DNA of 64,000 bases. Source: ECT2AJA-044 sp965262845. GTDB lineage: Bacteria; Bacteroidota; Bacteroidia; Flavobacteriales; ECT2AJA-044. The stretch is from assembly GCA_965262845.1 (NCBI GenBank), contig CBDHFX010000002.1, forward strand, positions 1,178,001 to 1,242,000, written 5' to 3'. The position numbers and the translations under genes were made by a program. The first letter of the stretch is position 1; each line of letters starts with the position of its first letter. Under the pieces are notes generated by a model that saw only the letters and a list, made by a program, of their open reading frames with translations, had not been told where the DNA came from and searched no databases. Of this stretch, positions 27,695 to 37,371 are shown in pieces.

Positions 27695-27961
27695 TTACCT
27701 GCAGGTATAGCGGGTGACGATCTTTTGTTCATATTCAAACCATCCATTATCTATATTGACCGTCTCAGTGACTTCCGGATTTTTTTCGATCCTCTTCAGA
27801 TCGTCCTTGCAAAACTCCTGAGGGGACGTTTCTGATTCACTAATTAAAACACCGTCCATATATACCGTTTCTTCAATCTCGCAATCCTTACATTTTTTGC
27901 AGGAAGTAAATGACATGGCCCCAATAGCCAGGGCTCCAAACATAATACACATCCTCTTCAT
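27695..27961 (-). CDS. Small cysteine-rich lipoprotein, copy 2
   Basis: This 88-aa paralogue of the gene at 27132-27383 has the same signal peptide (GALAIGAMSFTSC), the same CKKCKDCEIEE and SETSPQEFCKDDLK segments, and the same YTCR end; the middle and the region before the end vary. The DNA just outside both genes is also similar (for example the ACCTGCAGGTATAGCGGGTG at the 3' ends), so this is a tandem duplication. Function unknown. Confidence 0.65.
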   Translation of the reverse strand: MKRMCIMFGALAIGAMSFTSCKKCKDCEIEETVYMDGVLISESETSPQEFCKDDLKRIEKNPEVTETVNIDNGWFEYEQKIVTRYTCR

Positions 27962-28263
27962 TACCTTTTTTTTTAAAAGTTAACCTCCGATCCAGCAAGC
28001 TGCTGAATTCAGTTGCAAAGATAGGCTGAATTAAGCACCTGGCCAAGATAGTTTTTTGTCGATAGAGATCTCTGCACTAAAGATCGTTGAAAAAAGAATG
28101 TAATGTGTTGTATTTCAAAAGTTAATTTATATTATTGCATGATAGTTGTGCATTATAAGAACCAACACAGAATACAAAATGGAATTTTTTGACGTATTGA
28201 TCGAAAAGCGAATAAATCCATCTTTAAAGGGAAGCTCCTGAGGGGCTTTTCGTTGCTTGCTTT

Positions 28264-28480
28264 TGGCGAGTCATCAGCATTCTATTTGGAATATGCGTGT
28301 CCCTTATGGTCTTAAAAAGTGTATTTGAATAAGTTGCTGAAAAACAAGTTTTTATACAACATTAATTACAGAGCTAGCTACAGAGCTATCTCTGTAGTTT
28401 TGCATTCATGGCGAAAGGGAAGTAAGCAGATGAAAACAGCTGTTTAACCAACCTGTGAACAACCGAAAACTGCCCGCTAA
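28264..28480 (+). repeat. Interspersed palindromic repeat, copy B
   Basis: This is related to copy A along its full length: a head GGCGAGTCATCAGCATTCTA, the AT-rich stretch, the palindromic core (here altered to CTACAGAG-CTAT-CTCTGTAG, 8-bp stem) followed by TTTT, then ACAGCTGTTTAACCAACCTG and the right-hand arm with two mismatches. It lies near the left edge of the accessory island in the 1.1-kb gap 27962-29056. The rest of that gap is AT-rich and shows no gene. Confidence 0.7.
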
Positions 28481-28498
28481 ATGAAGTCAGAATCCTAG

Positions 28499-28520
28499 AA
28501 TTTATTTTGGATAGGTGTGA
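28499..28520. repeat. Short inverted repeat, left partner
   Basis: AATTTATTTTGGATAGGTGTGA here recurs inverted at 49788-49810 with one extra T. The two lie just inside repeat copies B and D, 21.3 kb apart, near both ends of the accessory island. Whether they are element ends or shared remnants of a coding sequence is unclear. Confidence 0.4.
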
Positions 28521-28910
28521 TATTAAATATTTAACCAAAATGAAATTTTTTATATTTTAACTTGTCCCATCATTTAGCGAATTTCTTGTTGCATTATTTT
28601 AAATTGATATTAAAGAATCTCGTAATTTCAAAGTTCGTTAAATGAAATAACGCGTGTTATTGTTTGCTCATTGACATCTTGCACATAGCTAACATTTGGA
28701 GTTGCACTTCAACAAATTTAAGGGCTTCTTTTAAAAATGTGCATTTTTTCATCTTTTTTCGGTACCGTTATTCCTTCAATGGATCAAAATAATCGTTTTT
28801 GTGCTGCATTTCCCTGACTCATAGGGCTTTAAGGGGCTGAACGCGATGCTGGACGAAGCACCTGACCGTTTGCACCTGACGGCTTATCCGGCCGCAGGCC
28901 GTGCGAAGCA

Positions 28911-30575
28911 TTCAGCAGTTTGATCTGCCAGAACTGAACGCAAGGCATCAGGGGCATGCAACACGAGGTGATGCTGTATCCGATTTTGTACCTTTGGTGC
29001 ATGCTTGCCGTAGATAAGCCCAAAAAAAAGATCAAATAACTCAAACAGCCAGCGAAATGACCCTGAAAAGAAGAGCTGAAAGGATCTGTCTATCCTTTCT
29101 GACAGGAGCCGTCTTCTGCTCAAATGCAGGACTAAAAGCCCAGGAAACGCCCCTTCCACGCTATATGACCCCGGCCGAAGAGGCCCTGATGGACGCCTAT
29201 ATCGCGTACACCGCGTCCGCGCCCGAGGGTACTCCGACCCCTCCTCCCGGACCGATACGCAGCATGGCCGAGTGGGAAGAAATAGAATACCTGACGATTA
29301 CCTGGGCCGGGTATCGGGATATTCTGGCACAGATCGTTGACCACGCTCAGGAGGAATGTACCGTGATCATCAACTGCAACGACTCCAACCACGTTATTAA
29401 CCAGCTTGCGATCCGGGGAGTGCCGAATCAGAACCTCCGCTTTATTGAGCAGAACTACAATTCCGTATGGATCCGCGACTATGGGCCAAATTCAGTATAC
29501 CTCAACGATGTGGACAGCCTGGTGCTGGTTGACTGGATTTACAACCGGCCCCGGCCGGCCGATGACCAGGTTCCGGGCGGTATCGCCAACGCCTTTAACT
29601 ACGCTCTTTACACCTCTGACCAGGCTCCGAACGATCTCGTTCACACAGGCGGAAACTTTATGAGCGAAGGAACAGGTATTGGATTTTCCAGTGATCTGGT
29701 CGTACGCGAAAACGGTGCCTCCGGGCAATTCAACCTGACCGTGAAAACCGCTGCCGAAGTGGACTCCCTGATGAAGGACTTTATGGCCATTGACCCATAC
29801 ATCCGCATGGATGAGCTGCCTCACGATATCATCTCGCATATTGATATGCACATGAAACTGCTTAACGAAAACACCCTGCTCGTGGGCGAATTTCCGCAAG
29901 GGGTGTCGGACGGACCCCAAATAGAAGCGAACCTCCAATACGTGCTGACAAATTTTTCACCCCGACACGGCAGCTGGAACATCATTCGCATACCGATGCC
30001 CCCAAGTACAAGTGGAAACTACGCACCAAACGCCCACTACCGCACCTACACCAACAGCATTTTCATCAACAAAACCGTTTTGGTACCCACCTACCGCAAG
30101 GAGTATGACACCACAGCACTGCGTATTTACGAAGAAGCACTGCCCGGCTACCACATTGTGCCGATCAACTGCGAGGATATTATTCCGGCCGCCGGTGCGC
30201 TTCACTGCATTGCGCACAGTATTGGCCTTCGCAAGCCCCTTTTGATCCAGCACTGGCCAAGGGAGCACTGGAGTACTGTCCACGACACCATTGACGTTCA
30301 TGCGACCATCAGGCATCATTCGGGAATTTCCAGTGCCACATTGTATTTTCGGTTCACTCCTGACTCTGTTTTTACGCCTCTTGCCATGAATGCCGTTGGC
30401 AGCCATCGCTGGATGGGGAGGATCATGAATACCGGTACCTTGATTCCGCCCGATGGCCCCGGACTGGAATACTTTGAGTACTACATCCAGGCCCATTCCC
30501 ATGACGGAACCGTGGCCCGTCGGCCGCTTCCGGCCCCTGAAGGTTATTTTCGGGCGCGGATCGCCTATGGGCTAT
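28911..30575 (+). repeat. 1.66-kb direct repeat, copy 1 (deiminase gene and upstream region)
   Basis: The segment from TTCAGCAGTTTGATCTG to the end of the deiminase/Ig-like coding region recurs almost unchanged at 39114-40771, 10.2 kb to the right in the same orientation. A third partial copy of only the first ~66 bases is at 35934-35999. Confidence 0.9.
28989..28996 (+). promoter_or_regulatory. Putative -7 box of first deiminase gene
   Basis: TACCTTTG lies 60 bases before the ATG at 29057, and the same box occurs at 39193-39200 before the second copy. The third, truncated copy of the upstream repeat (35934-35999) stops just before this box. No good -33 match was found. Confidence 0.4.
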
Positions 30576-33500
30576 TTGCTACCGTAGGGGCTACCAACGT
30601 TACTACCTGTGGAGTCAGTGATGGTTCCATCCATGTAAGCATTAGCGGCGGAACTCCTCCGTACAGCTACCTGTGGAACACGGGCGGCACCACTTCATCC
30701 CTGAATAATCTGAGCGAGGGAACCTACCAGCTAACAGTGACTGACGCTGCGGGATCTGCCCATTCCCTTCCCGTGAGCATCAATGTCCTGAGCGCTACCG
30801 GTGGGGCAACGGATATTACCTGTCATGGGGCGAATGACGGATCCATTGATCTAACCATTAGCGGCGGAACACCCGGTTATACCTATGCCTGGGATAACGG
30901 GCTTTCGGCCGGTACTTCACACAGCAATCTAAGCGCCGGGATCTACCGTTTGTCTGTAACGGATGGCAACCAATGTGAGGAGTTCTTTTCATACACCCTT
31001 ACCGATCCGGATGTTCTGACCGTATCGGAAGATTCGGTAACCAACGTAAGCTGTTTCGGAGGTAATGACGGGGCGCTGGCTGCGAGCGTATCGGGCGGAA
31101 CCTCTCCATACAGCTATCTATGGAACACAGGGGGTACCACCTCAACCCTGAGTAACCTGACAGCCGGAACCTACCGGGTAACGGTTACCGATTCCAATAG
31201 CTGCAGCGATTCCCTTACCATAAGCATTACCGAACCCACTGACCTGGTTGCTACCAGCGTGCCAACCAACATCAGCTGTCATGGAGCAAACGACGGATCC
31301 ATCAATCTAACCGTGACAGGAGGCAGCTCTCCGTACAGCTATCTGTGGAACACGGGAGATGCCACTTCAAGCCTGAGCAACCTGACAGCCGGAACCTACC
31401 GGGTAACGGTTACCGATTCCAATAGCTGCAGCGATTCCCTTACCATAAGCATTACCGAACCCACTGACCTGGTTGCTACCAGTGGATCAACCAACATCAG
31501 CTGTCATGGAGCAAACGACGGAGCTATTGATCTAACCGTGACAGGAGGCAGCTCTCCGTACAGCTATCTGTGGAACACAGGGGGTACCACCTCAACCCTG
31601 AGTGGCCTGACAGCCGGAACCTACCGGGTAACGGTTACCGATGCCAATAGCTGCAGCGATTCCCTTACCGTAAGCATTACCAAACCCACTGACCTGGTTG
31701 CTACCAGTGGATCAACCAACATCAGCTGTCATGGAGCAAACGACGGAGCTATTGATCTAACCGTGACAGGAGGCAGCTCTCCGTACAGCTATCTGTGGAA
31801 CACAGGGGGTACCACCTCAACCCTGAGTGGCCTGACAGCCGGAACCTACCGGGTAACGGTTACCGATGACAATGGTTGTACTGATTCCATTTCCGTGAGC
31901 ATCACCCAACCCGGGGTTTTAGTCGCTACCGTAGGGGCTACCAACGTTACTACCTGTGGAGCTGGCGATGGTTCCATCAATGTAAGTATTAGCGGCGGAA
32001 CCCCTCCGTACAGCTACCTGTGGAACACGGGGAGCACCACTTCATCCCTGAATGACCTGGGCGAGGGAACCTACCAGCTAACGGTGACCGACGTCGCGGG
32101 TTGCACCCAGTCCCTTTCCGTGAGCATCAATGCCCTGAGCGCTACCAGTGGGGCAACGGATATTACCTGCCATGGAGCGAACAACGGATCCATTGATCTA
32201 ACCATTAGCGGCAGTACACCCGGTTATACCTATGAGTGGGATAATGGAGCAACCGGTACGTTAAACAGTGCTCCATATGCTATCTCACGGAATAATCTGA
32301 GCGGGGGAACCTATCAGGTGTCGATAACAGATGTTAGCGGATGTGGGGAGGTGTTTTCCTATACCATTACCGAACCGGATGTTCTGACCGTATCGGCAGA
32401 TTCGGTAACCAACGTAAGCTGTTTCGGGGGTGATGACGGGGCGCTGGCCCTGACTGTATCGGGTGGCATCCTTCCATACAGCTATCTGTGGAACACGGGG
32501 AGCACCACTTCATCCCTGAGCAACCTGACAGCCGGAACCTACCGGGTAACGGTTGCCGATGCCAATAGCTGCAGCGATTCCCTTACCGTAAGCATTACCG
32601 AGCCCACTGACCTGATTGTTACCAGTGGGGCAACCAACATCAGCTGTCATGAAACAAACGATGGAGCCATCAATGTAACTGTGTCGGGCGGAACCTCTCC
32701 GTACAGCTACTCATGGAACACGGGGAGTACCACTTCATCCCTGAATAACCTGAGCGAGGGAACCTACCGGATAACGGTTACCGATGCCAATAGCTGCAGC
32801 GATTCCCTTACCGTAAGCATTACCGAACCCACTGACCTGGTTGCTACCAGTGGATCAACCAACATCAGCTGTCAGGGAGCAAACGACGGATCCATTAATG
32901 TAACCGTGACAGGAGGCAGCTCTCCGTACAGCTACTCATGGAACACAGGAGACATTACTTCAACTTTGACCAACCTGACAGCTGGGTCCTATCAGGTAAC
33001 GGTGAGCGACGCTACGGGATGTACCCAGTTCCTTTCCGTAAACATCACCCAACCTAGTGCACCACTTGCTGCTGCTGCTGGGGTAACGAACGTTACCTGT
33101 AATGGAGGCAGCGACGGATCCATCAATCTAACTGTGTCGGGTGGAACCTCTCCGTACAGCTACATGTGGAACACGGGGGGAACCACTTCATCCTTGAATA
33201 ACCTAAGCGAGGGAACCTATCAGCTAACGGTGACTGACGCTGCGGGATGTACCCATTCCCTTCCCGTAAGCATCAATGCCCTGAGCGCTACCAGTGGGGC
33301 AACGGATATTACCTGTCATGGGGCGAACAACGGATCCATTGATCTAACCATTAGCGGAGGTGCACCTAGCTATACCTATGAGTGGGATAACGGAGCAACC
33401 GGTACGTTAAACAGTGCTCCCTATACTATCCTACGCAATAATCTGAGCGGGGGAACCTATCAGGTGTCGATAGCAGATGTTAACGGATGTGGGGAGGTCT

Positions 33501-35833
33501 TTTCCTATACCATTACCGAACCGGATGTCCTGATCGTATCGGCAGATTCGGTAACTAACGTAAGCTGTTTCGGAGGTAATGACGGGGCGCTGGCCCTGAC
33601 TGTATCGGGTGGCATCCTTCCATACAGCTATCTGTGGAACACAGGGGGTACCATCTCAACCCTGAGTAACCTGACAGCCGGAACCTACCGGGTAACGGTT
33701 ACCGATTCCAATAGCTGCAGCGATTCCCTTACCATAAGCATTACCGAACCCACTGACCTGGTTGCTACCAGCGTGCCAACCAACATCAGCTGTCATGGAG
33801 CAAACGACGGATCCATTAATGTAACCGTGTCGGGCGGAACCTCTCCGTACAGCTACTCATGGAACACAGGGGGTACCACCTCAACCCTGAGTAACCTGAC
33901 AGCCGGAACTTACCGGGTAACGGTTACCGATGCCAATAGCTGCAGCGATTCCCTTACCGTAAGCATTACCGAATCCACTGACCTGGTTGCTACCAGCGTG
34001 CCAACCAACATCAGCTGTCATGGAGCAAACGACGGAGCCATTAATGTAACCGTGACAGGAGGCAGCTCTCCATACAGCTACTCATGGAACACAGGAGACA
34101 TTACTTCAACTTTGACCAACCTGACAGCTGGGTCCTATCAGGTAACGGTGAGCGACGCTACGGGATGTACCCAGTTCCTTTCCGTAAACATCACCCAACC
34201 CAGTGCACCACTTGCTGCTGCTGGGGTAACGAACGTTACCTGTAATGGAGGCAGCGACGGAGCCATCAATCTAACCGTGACAGGAGGCAGCTCTCCATAC
34301 AGCTACTCATGGAACACAGGAGACATTACTTCAACTTTGACCAACCTGACAGCTGGGTCCTATCAGGTAACGGTGAGCGACGCTACGGGATGTACCCAGT
34401 TCCTTTCCGTAAACATCACCCAACCCAGTGCACCACTTGCTGCTGCTGCTGGGGTAACGAACGTTACCTGTAATGGAGGCAGCGACGGATCCATCAATGT
34501 AACTGTGTCGGGCGGAACCTCTCCGTACAGCTACCTGTGGAACATGGGGAGCACCACTTCATCCCTGAATAACCTGAGCGGGGGAACCTATCAGGTGTCG
34601 GTAACAGATGTTAGCGGATGTGGGGAGGTGTTTTCCTATACCATTAACGAACCGACCCCGATTACTATAGATATCACGGTTGTTGATCAAGTGCTCTGGT
34701 GCAATAACTATGGATATATTTATTATACGATCAGTGGAGGAAGCGGTACGTATATTGATCAAACGTGGGACAGGGTGAGTCCAGATGGCTCCATAGCTAC
34801 GTGGACATGGAATACTGCTGCTATAGGTTATCTGGTAGATGGTTTTGCAGGATACATCGGATACCAGTATGCTGTAAGCATAACGGATTCTCAAGGATGC
34901 ACCAGTGTATCAGATACGGTAACGATATCTGTGACGCCACCGCTTGACATTACGACCAACCTCTGCGGCAGCGTTGGTGCGATCAACAACCTGAGTATTA
35001 CCGTAAATGGTGGTGGCACCATGCCCTACTCGTATCTGTGGGACGACCCAGATGGGTCAACCACTCCGCAGATCGATAATTTGGCACCTGGAATCTATAC
35101 GGTAACGATAACCCAATATGAGCCTGGATATGGTGCCCAATGTGATACTACTATAAGCTACACTATTCCTGCTACTGGTCTAACCCTTTTAACCGTATCG
35201 CCAGGCTCTGCAACCCATGTAAGTTCGTTCGGCGGTAATGACGGTGCACTGGCGGTGACCGTATCAGGCGGAACCCCTCCCTATAGCTATTTGTGGAATT
35301 CCGGGCACACTACTTCACACCTGACTGACCTGACGGCCGGGCCTTACGAAGTAACAGTAACCGATGCCGATGGGTGTCAGCAAGCCTTTTCGTACACCAT
35401 TACCCAACCAGCACCACCGTCAGGCTTAATTGTCCCCGATGACAACGCCCACAATGACGGTGCAACAAACACCAGAGTAACGGATGGAAGCCTGCCTTAC
35501 AGCAATGCATGGGAGGTGAATGCAAGTGAATATGCTGATAGTGCGCAAGTAATGGATGTGGGTATGGAAGGATCGGACTTTGCCCGGCACATCAACCTGT
35601 ATCCGAATCCGGCAACCAGGGAGGTCTTTATTGACTATGACTTCATCAGCGAAGTAGACCTGAAAGTAACGGTGGTGAACCACCTGGGTCAGGTGACGCT
35701 GACGGTCAGCGAGCTGAATGCGGTGAGTGGCAAACTGCGTTTGGATGTAGCTGAGTGGGCCAATGGTATCTATAACGTGTTGTTCAGCGATGGAAGCCAA
35801 AGCGACAGCCGTAAGCTGGTGATCCAAAAATAG
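29057..35833 (+). CDS. Giant secreted deiminase-SprB repeat protein (2258 aa) with T9SS sorting domain
   Basis: A signal peptide (cut near LKAQ) is followed by a Porphyromonas-type peptidylarginine deiminase domain (about 40-400). The residues matching P. gingivalis PPAD are all present: WIRD (D141), YNRPRP (R164, R166, the arginines that in PPAD bind the substrate C-terminal carboxylate), HTGGN, HID (H261, D263) and ALHC (C384). An Ig-like domain (about 405-505) follows, as in PPAD. Then come about 21 SprB-type repeats of about 75 aa (about 508-2120), and a type A T9SS sorting domain starting INLYPNPATREV. It is probably exported and anchored at the cell surface, citrullinating proteins or deiminating free arginine-like substrates while the repeats act as stalk or adhesin. 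An agmatine-deiminase-like activity is the alternative. Near-identical to 39259-41043 in its first 505 residues. Confidence 0.85.
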   Translation: MTLKRRAERICLSFLTGAVFCSNAGLKAQETPLPRYMTPAEEALMDAYIAYTASAPEGTPTPPPGPIRSMAEWEEIEYLTITWAGYRDILAQIVDHAQEECTVIINCNDSNHVINQLAIRGVPNQNLRFIEQNYNSVWIRDYGPNSVYLNDVDSLVLVDWIYNRPRPADDQVPGGIANAFNYALYTSDQAPNDLVHTGGNFMSEGTGIGFSSDLVVRENGASGQFNLTVKTAAEVDSLMKDFMAIDPYIRMDELPHDIISHIDMHMKLLNENTLLVGEFPQGVSDGPQIEANLQYVLTNFSPRHGSWNIIRIPMPPSTSGNYAPNAHYRTYTNSIFINKTVLVPTYRKEYDTTALRIYEEALPGYHIVPINCEDIIPAAGALHCIAHSIGLRKPLLIQHWPREHWSTVHDTIDVHATIRHHSGISSATLYFRFTPDSVFTPLAMNAVGSHRWMGRIMNTGTLIPPDGPGLEYFEYYIQAHSHDGTVARRPLPAPEGYFRARIAYGLFATVGATNVTTCGVSDGSIHVSISGGTPPYSYLWNTGGTTSSLNNLSEGTYQLTVTDAAGSAHSLPVSINVLSATGGATDITCHGANDGSIDLTISGGTPGYTYAWDNGLSAGTSHSNLSAGIYRLSVTDGNQCEEFFSYTLTDPDVLTVSEDSVTNVSCFGGNDGALAASVSGGTSPYSYLWNTGGTTSTLSNLTAGTYRVTVTDSNSCSDSLTISITEPTDLVATSVPTNISCHGANDGSINLTVTGGSSPYSYLWNTGDATSSLSNLTAGTYRVTVTDSNSCSDSLTISITEPTDLVATSGSTNISCHGANDGAIDLTVTGGSSPYSYLWNTGGTTSTLSGLTAGTYRVTVTDANSCSDSLTVSITKPTDLVATSGSTNISCHGANDGAIDLTVTGGSSPYSYLWNTGGTTSTLSGLTAGTYRVTVTDDNGCTDSISVSITQPGVLVATVGATNVTTCGAGDGSINVSISGGTPPYSYLWNTGSTTSSLNDLGEGTYQLTVTDVAGCTQSLSVSINALSATSGATDITCHGANNGSIDLTISGSTPGYTYEWDNGATGTLNSAPYAISRNNLSGGTYQVSITDVSGCGEVFSYTITEPDVLTVSADSVTNVSCFGGDDGALALTVSGGILPYSYLWNTGSTTSSLSNLTAGTYRVTVADANSCSDSLTVSITEPTDLIVTSGATNISCHETNDGAINVTVSGGTSPYSYSWNTGSTTSSLNNLSEGTYRITVTDANSCSDSLTVSITEPTDLVATSGSTNISCQGANDGSINVTVTGGSSPYSYSWNTGDITSTLTNLTAGSYQVTVSDATGCTQFLSVNITQPSAPLAAAAGVTNVTCNGGSDGSINLTVSGGTSPYSYMWNTGGTTSSLNNLSEGTYQLTVTDAAGCTHSLPVSINALSATSGATDITCHGANNGSIDLTISGGAPSYTYEWDNGATGTLNSAPYTILRNNLSGGTYQVSIADVNGCGEVFSYTITEPDVLIVSADSVTNVSCFGGNDGALALTVSGGILPYSYLWNTGGTISTLSNLTAGTYRVTVTDSNSCSDSLTISITEPTDLVATSVPTNISCHGANDGSINVTVSGGTSPYSYSWNTGGTTSTLSNLTAGTYRVTVTDANSCSDSLTVSITESTDLVATSVPTNISCHGANDGAINVTVTGGSSPYSYSWNTGDITSTLTNLTAGSYQVTVSDATGCTQFLSVNITQPSAPLAAAGVTNVTCNGGSDGAINLTVTGGSSPYSYSWNTGDITSTLTNLTAGSYQVTVSDATGCTQFLSVNITQPSAPLAAAAGVTNVTCNGGSDGSINVTVSGGTSPYSYLWNMGSTTSSLNNLSGGTYQVSVTDVSGCGEVFSYTINEPTPITIDITVVDQVLWCNNYGYIYYTISGGSGTYIDQTWDRVSPDGSIATWTWNTAAIGYLVDGFAGYIGYQYAVSITDSQGCTSVSDTVTISVTPPLDITTNLCGSVGAINNLSITVNGGGTMPYSYLWDDPDGSTTPQIDNLAPGIYTVTITQYEPGYGAQCDTTISYTIPATGLTLLTVSPGSATHVSSFGGNDGALAVTVSGGTPPYSYLWNSGHTTSHLTDLTAGPYEVTVTDADGCQQAFSYTITQPAPPSGLIVPDDNAHNDGATNTRVTDGSLPYSNAWEVNASEYADSAQVMDVGMEGSDFARHINLYPNPATREVFIDYDFISEVDLKVTVVNHLGQVTLTVSELNAVSGKLRLDVAEWANGIYNVLFSDGSQSDSRKLVIQK
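30585..35410 (+). repeat. Tandem SprB-type coding repeats, period about 225 bp
   Basis: About 18 regular and 3 diverged units, each with the pattern NISCHGANDGSI-LTVSGG-SPYSYLWNTG-TAGTYRVTVTD-SITEP. Some neighbours are identical over long stretches; the blocks from 31481 and from 31706 are exactly 225 bp apart. Such arrays easily gain or lose units by recombination. The Cys near the start and the one near the end of most units could pair. Confidence 0.9.
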
Positions 35834-35933
35834 GGAAGGTCCCTTTCAAACGACCCCGGTTTTCAGGGAGTCTTTACAAGGTCACCCCTAGCTCAGGGGA
35901 GTGAGCGCTTACAGGACCATCCGGGAGCATTTT

Positions 35934-35999
35934 GCAGTTTGATCTGTCAGAACTGAACGCAAGGCATCAGGGGGCATGCAACACGAGGTGATGCTGTAT
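35934..35999 (+). repeat. Truncated third copy of deiminase upstream region
   Basis: GCAGTTTGATCTGTCAGAAC through GAGGTGATGCTGTAT matches the region upstream of both deiminase genes and then stops abruptly before the promoter-like box and the gene. It lies 100 bases after the giant gene and before the AT-rich hydrolase gene. It looks like a recombination scar. The rest of the 35834-36126 gap shows nothing. Confidence 0.8.
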
Positions 36000-36126
36000 A
36001 GGTATGGATTTTTGGCGATTCTTCCATCAAGCGATGTTGGGACTATGAAATTTTATACTTCAAGACGAAAATGTGTAAATCTTCTACAAAAATGTTTAAG
36101 TGATAATCCTCACCCCTAACTGACCT

Positions 36127-37182
36127 TTGTATCAAATAGTTCAAATCAAAAAAATAAAAACAATAATCAAATCGCTAATAGGTCTATCGCTGATAGCAGG
36201 CATAATAATGATATCAGCATTCACAATTTATAATTTGAAAGAAAATACAATGGAGAAATTTAAAGCAGGTAAAAACAGAGTGATGTTTAAAAGCCAGGGA
36301 GTAAAGCTATCAGGGCTAATATTTACACCTGAAGATTTTGACCCAAACAAATCGTATCCCGCAGTAGTCTTCTCAGGACCTTTTAATCAGGTTAAGGAAC
36401 AAACGGGAGCAGTTTACGCAAAGAAGATGGCTGATTTAAGTTATGTGTTCATTACATACGACCCATATAGTTTTGGTGATAGCGAAGGGGCACCAAGAAA
36501 CAATGAGCACTCACATCACAAAATGGAAAGCATTCGTGATGCCATTAGCTATTTAGGCACTTTACCTTTCGTTGACAGTGAAAAAATATTTGGCTTAGGT
36601 GTTTGTGCAAGTGGTGGATATATGCCATTGGTAGCAGTTACCGATAAACGATTAAAGGCTATTACTACAGTTAGCGGAATGATGGATAATCAAGCTTCAT
36701 ACTTTGGGGCAATGACCAAAGAACAACTAATGCCCATATTTAAGATGGCAAACAATGCTCGTCAAAAAGCTTACGAAACAGGTAAGGTGGATTATTACGA
36801 TGCCTTGAACATGGGAGGTTTGGAGCTAGATAAACTAGACAAAAAATCTGCCATGTACGAAGGTTACGATTACTACATGACAGAACGTGCAGGAAAGGAA
36901 ATATACCCTAATTACACACACATGGCTCCAATGACCTTAATGGAAAATGCACCAATTACCAGTGCAACGCTTTATGCTCCTTTCCTTTATACTCCCTATC
37001 TGGGAATCTATGGTGAACACGCAGAAACGGGCATCCTGACAGAGTTATTCTATGAAAAGTGTAGTGAACCCAAAGAGATGTTCAAAGTACCAGGTGCTAC
37101 ACATGTAAGCCTTTATGACATTGATAAAGATGTTGATCGGGCTGTAGCGAAAATGGATGAGTTTTTCAAGAAACACTCATAA
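36127..37182 (+). CDS. Alpha/beta hydrolase, 351 aa (AT-rich, probably acquired)
   Basis: An N-terminal hydrophobic stretch (about 11-34) is followed by an alpha/beta-hydrolase domain: PAVVFSGPFNQVKEQ, then YDPYSFGDSEG, and the nucleophile-elbow region GLGVCASGGYMPL, with a His near the end (PGATHVSLYD). It resembles the dienelactone-hydrolase/YcjY-like group; the substrate is unknown. The start is a TTG at 36127; ATGs at 36208 or 36250 would shorten or remove the membrane segment. Base composition is clearly AT-richer than the flanking deiminase genes. An AraC-type regulator follows on the same strand. Confidence 0.8.
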   Translation: MYQIVQIKKIKTIIKSLIGLSLIAGIIMISAFTIYNLKENTMEKFKAGKNRVMFKSQGVKLSGLIFTPEDFDPNKSYPAVVFSGPFNQVKEQTGAVYAKKMADLSYVFITYDPYSFGDSEGAPRNNEHSHHKMESIRDAISYLGTLPFVDSEKIFGLGVCASGGYMPLVAVTDKRLKAITTVSGMMDNQASYFGAMTKEQLMPIFKMANNARQKAYETGKVDYYDALNMGGLELDKLDKKSAMYEGYDYYMTERAGKEIYPNYTHMAPMTLMENAPITSATLYAPFLYTPYLGIYGEHAETGILTELFYEKCSEPKEMFKVPGATHVSLYDIDKDVDRAVAKMDEFFKKHS

Positions 37183-37371
37183 TTTATTACAACATATGTT
37201 ATCTAGTGTTTATAAATCCTTAGGCACAGTTGGTAAAGAGCGTAAATTATTTCCAATAGGAATTGAGTATTTTAATGAAATGGGCTCCTATTGTGGGCTT
37301 TCCGATAATCAAAACACTCCGTAGCAGTTTATTTAATGTTGCTATGATTTTTATAAAAAATTAGATTCATA

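Noticed and set aside
30585..35410. Regular repeats that might suggest a CRISPR array
   Set aside because: The period is 225 bp, units are coding and in frame, and they translate to SprB-type domains.
37196..37324. 42-codon frame between the hydrolase and AraC genes
   Set aside because: No similarity recognised and no clear translation signals; probably noncoding leader of the regulator.
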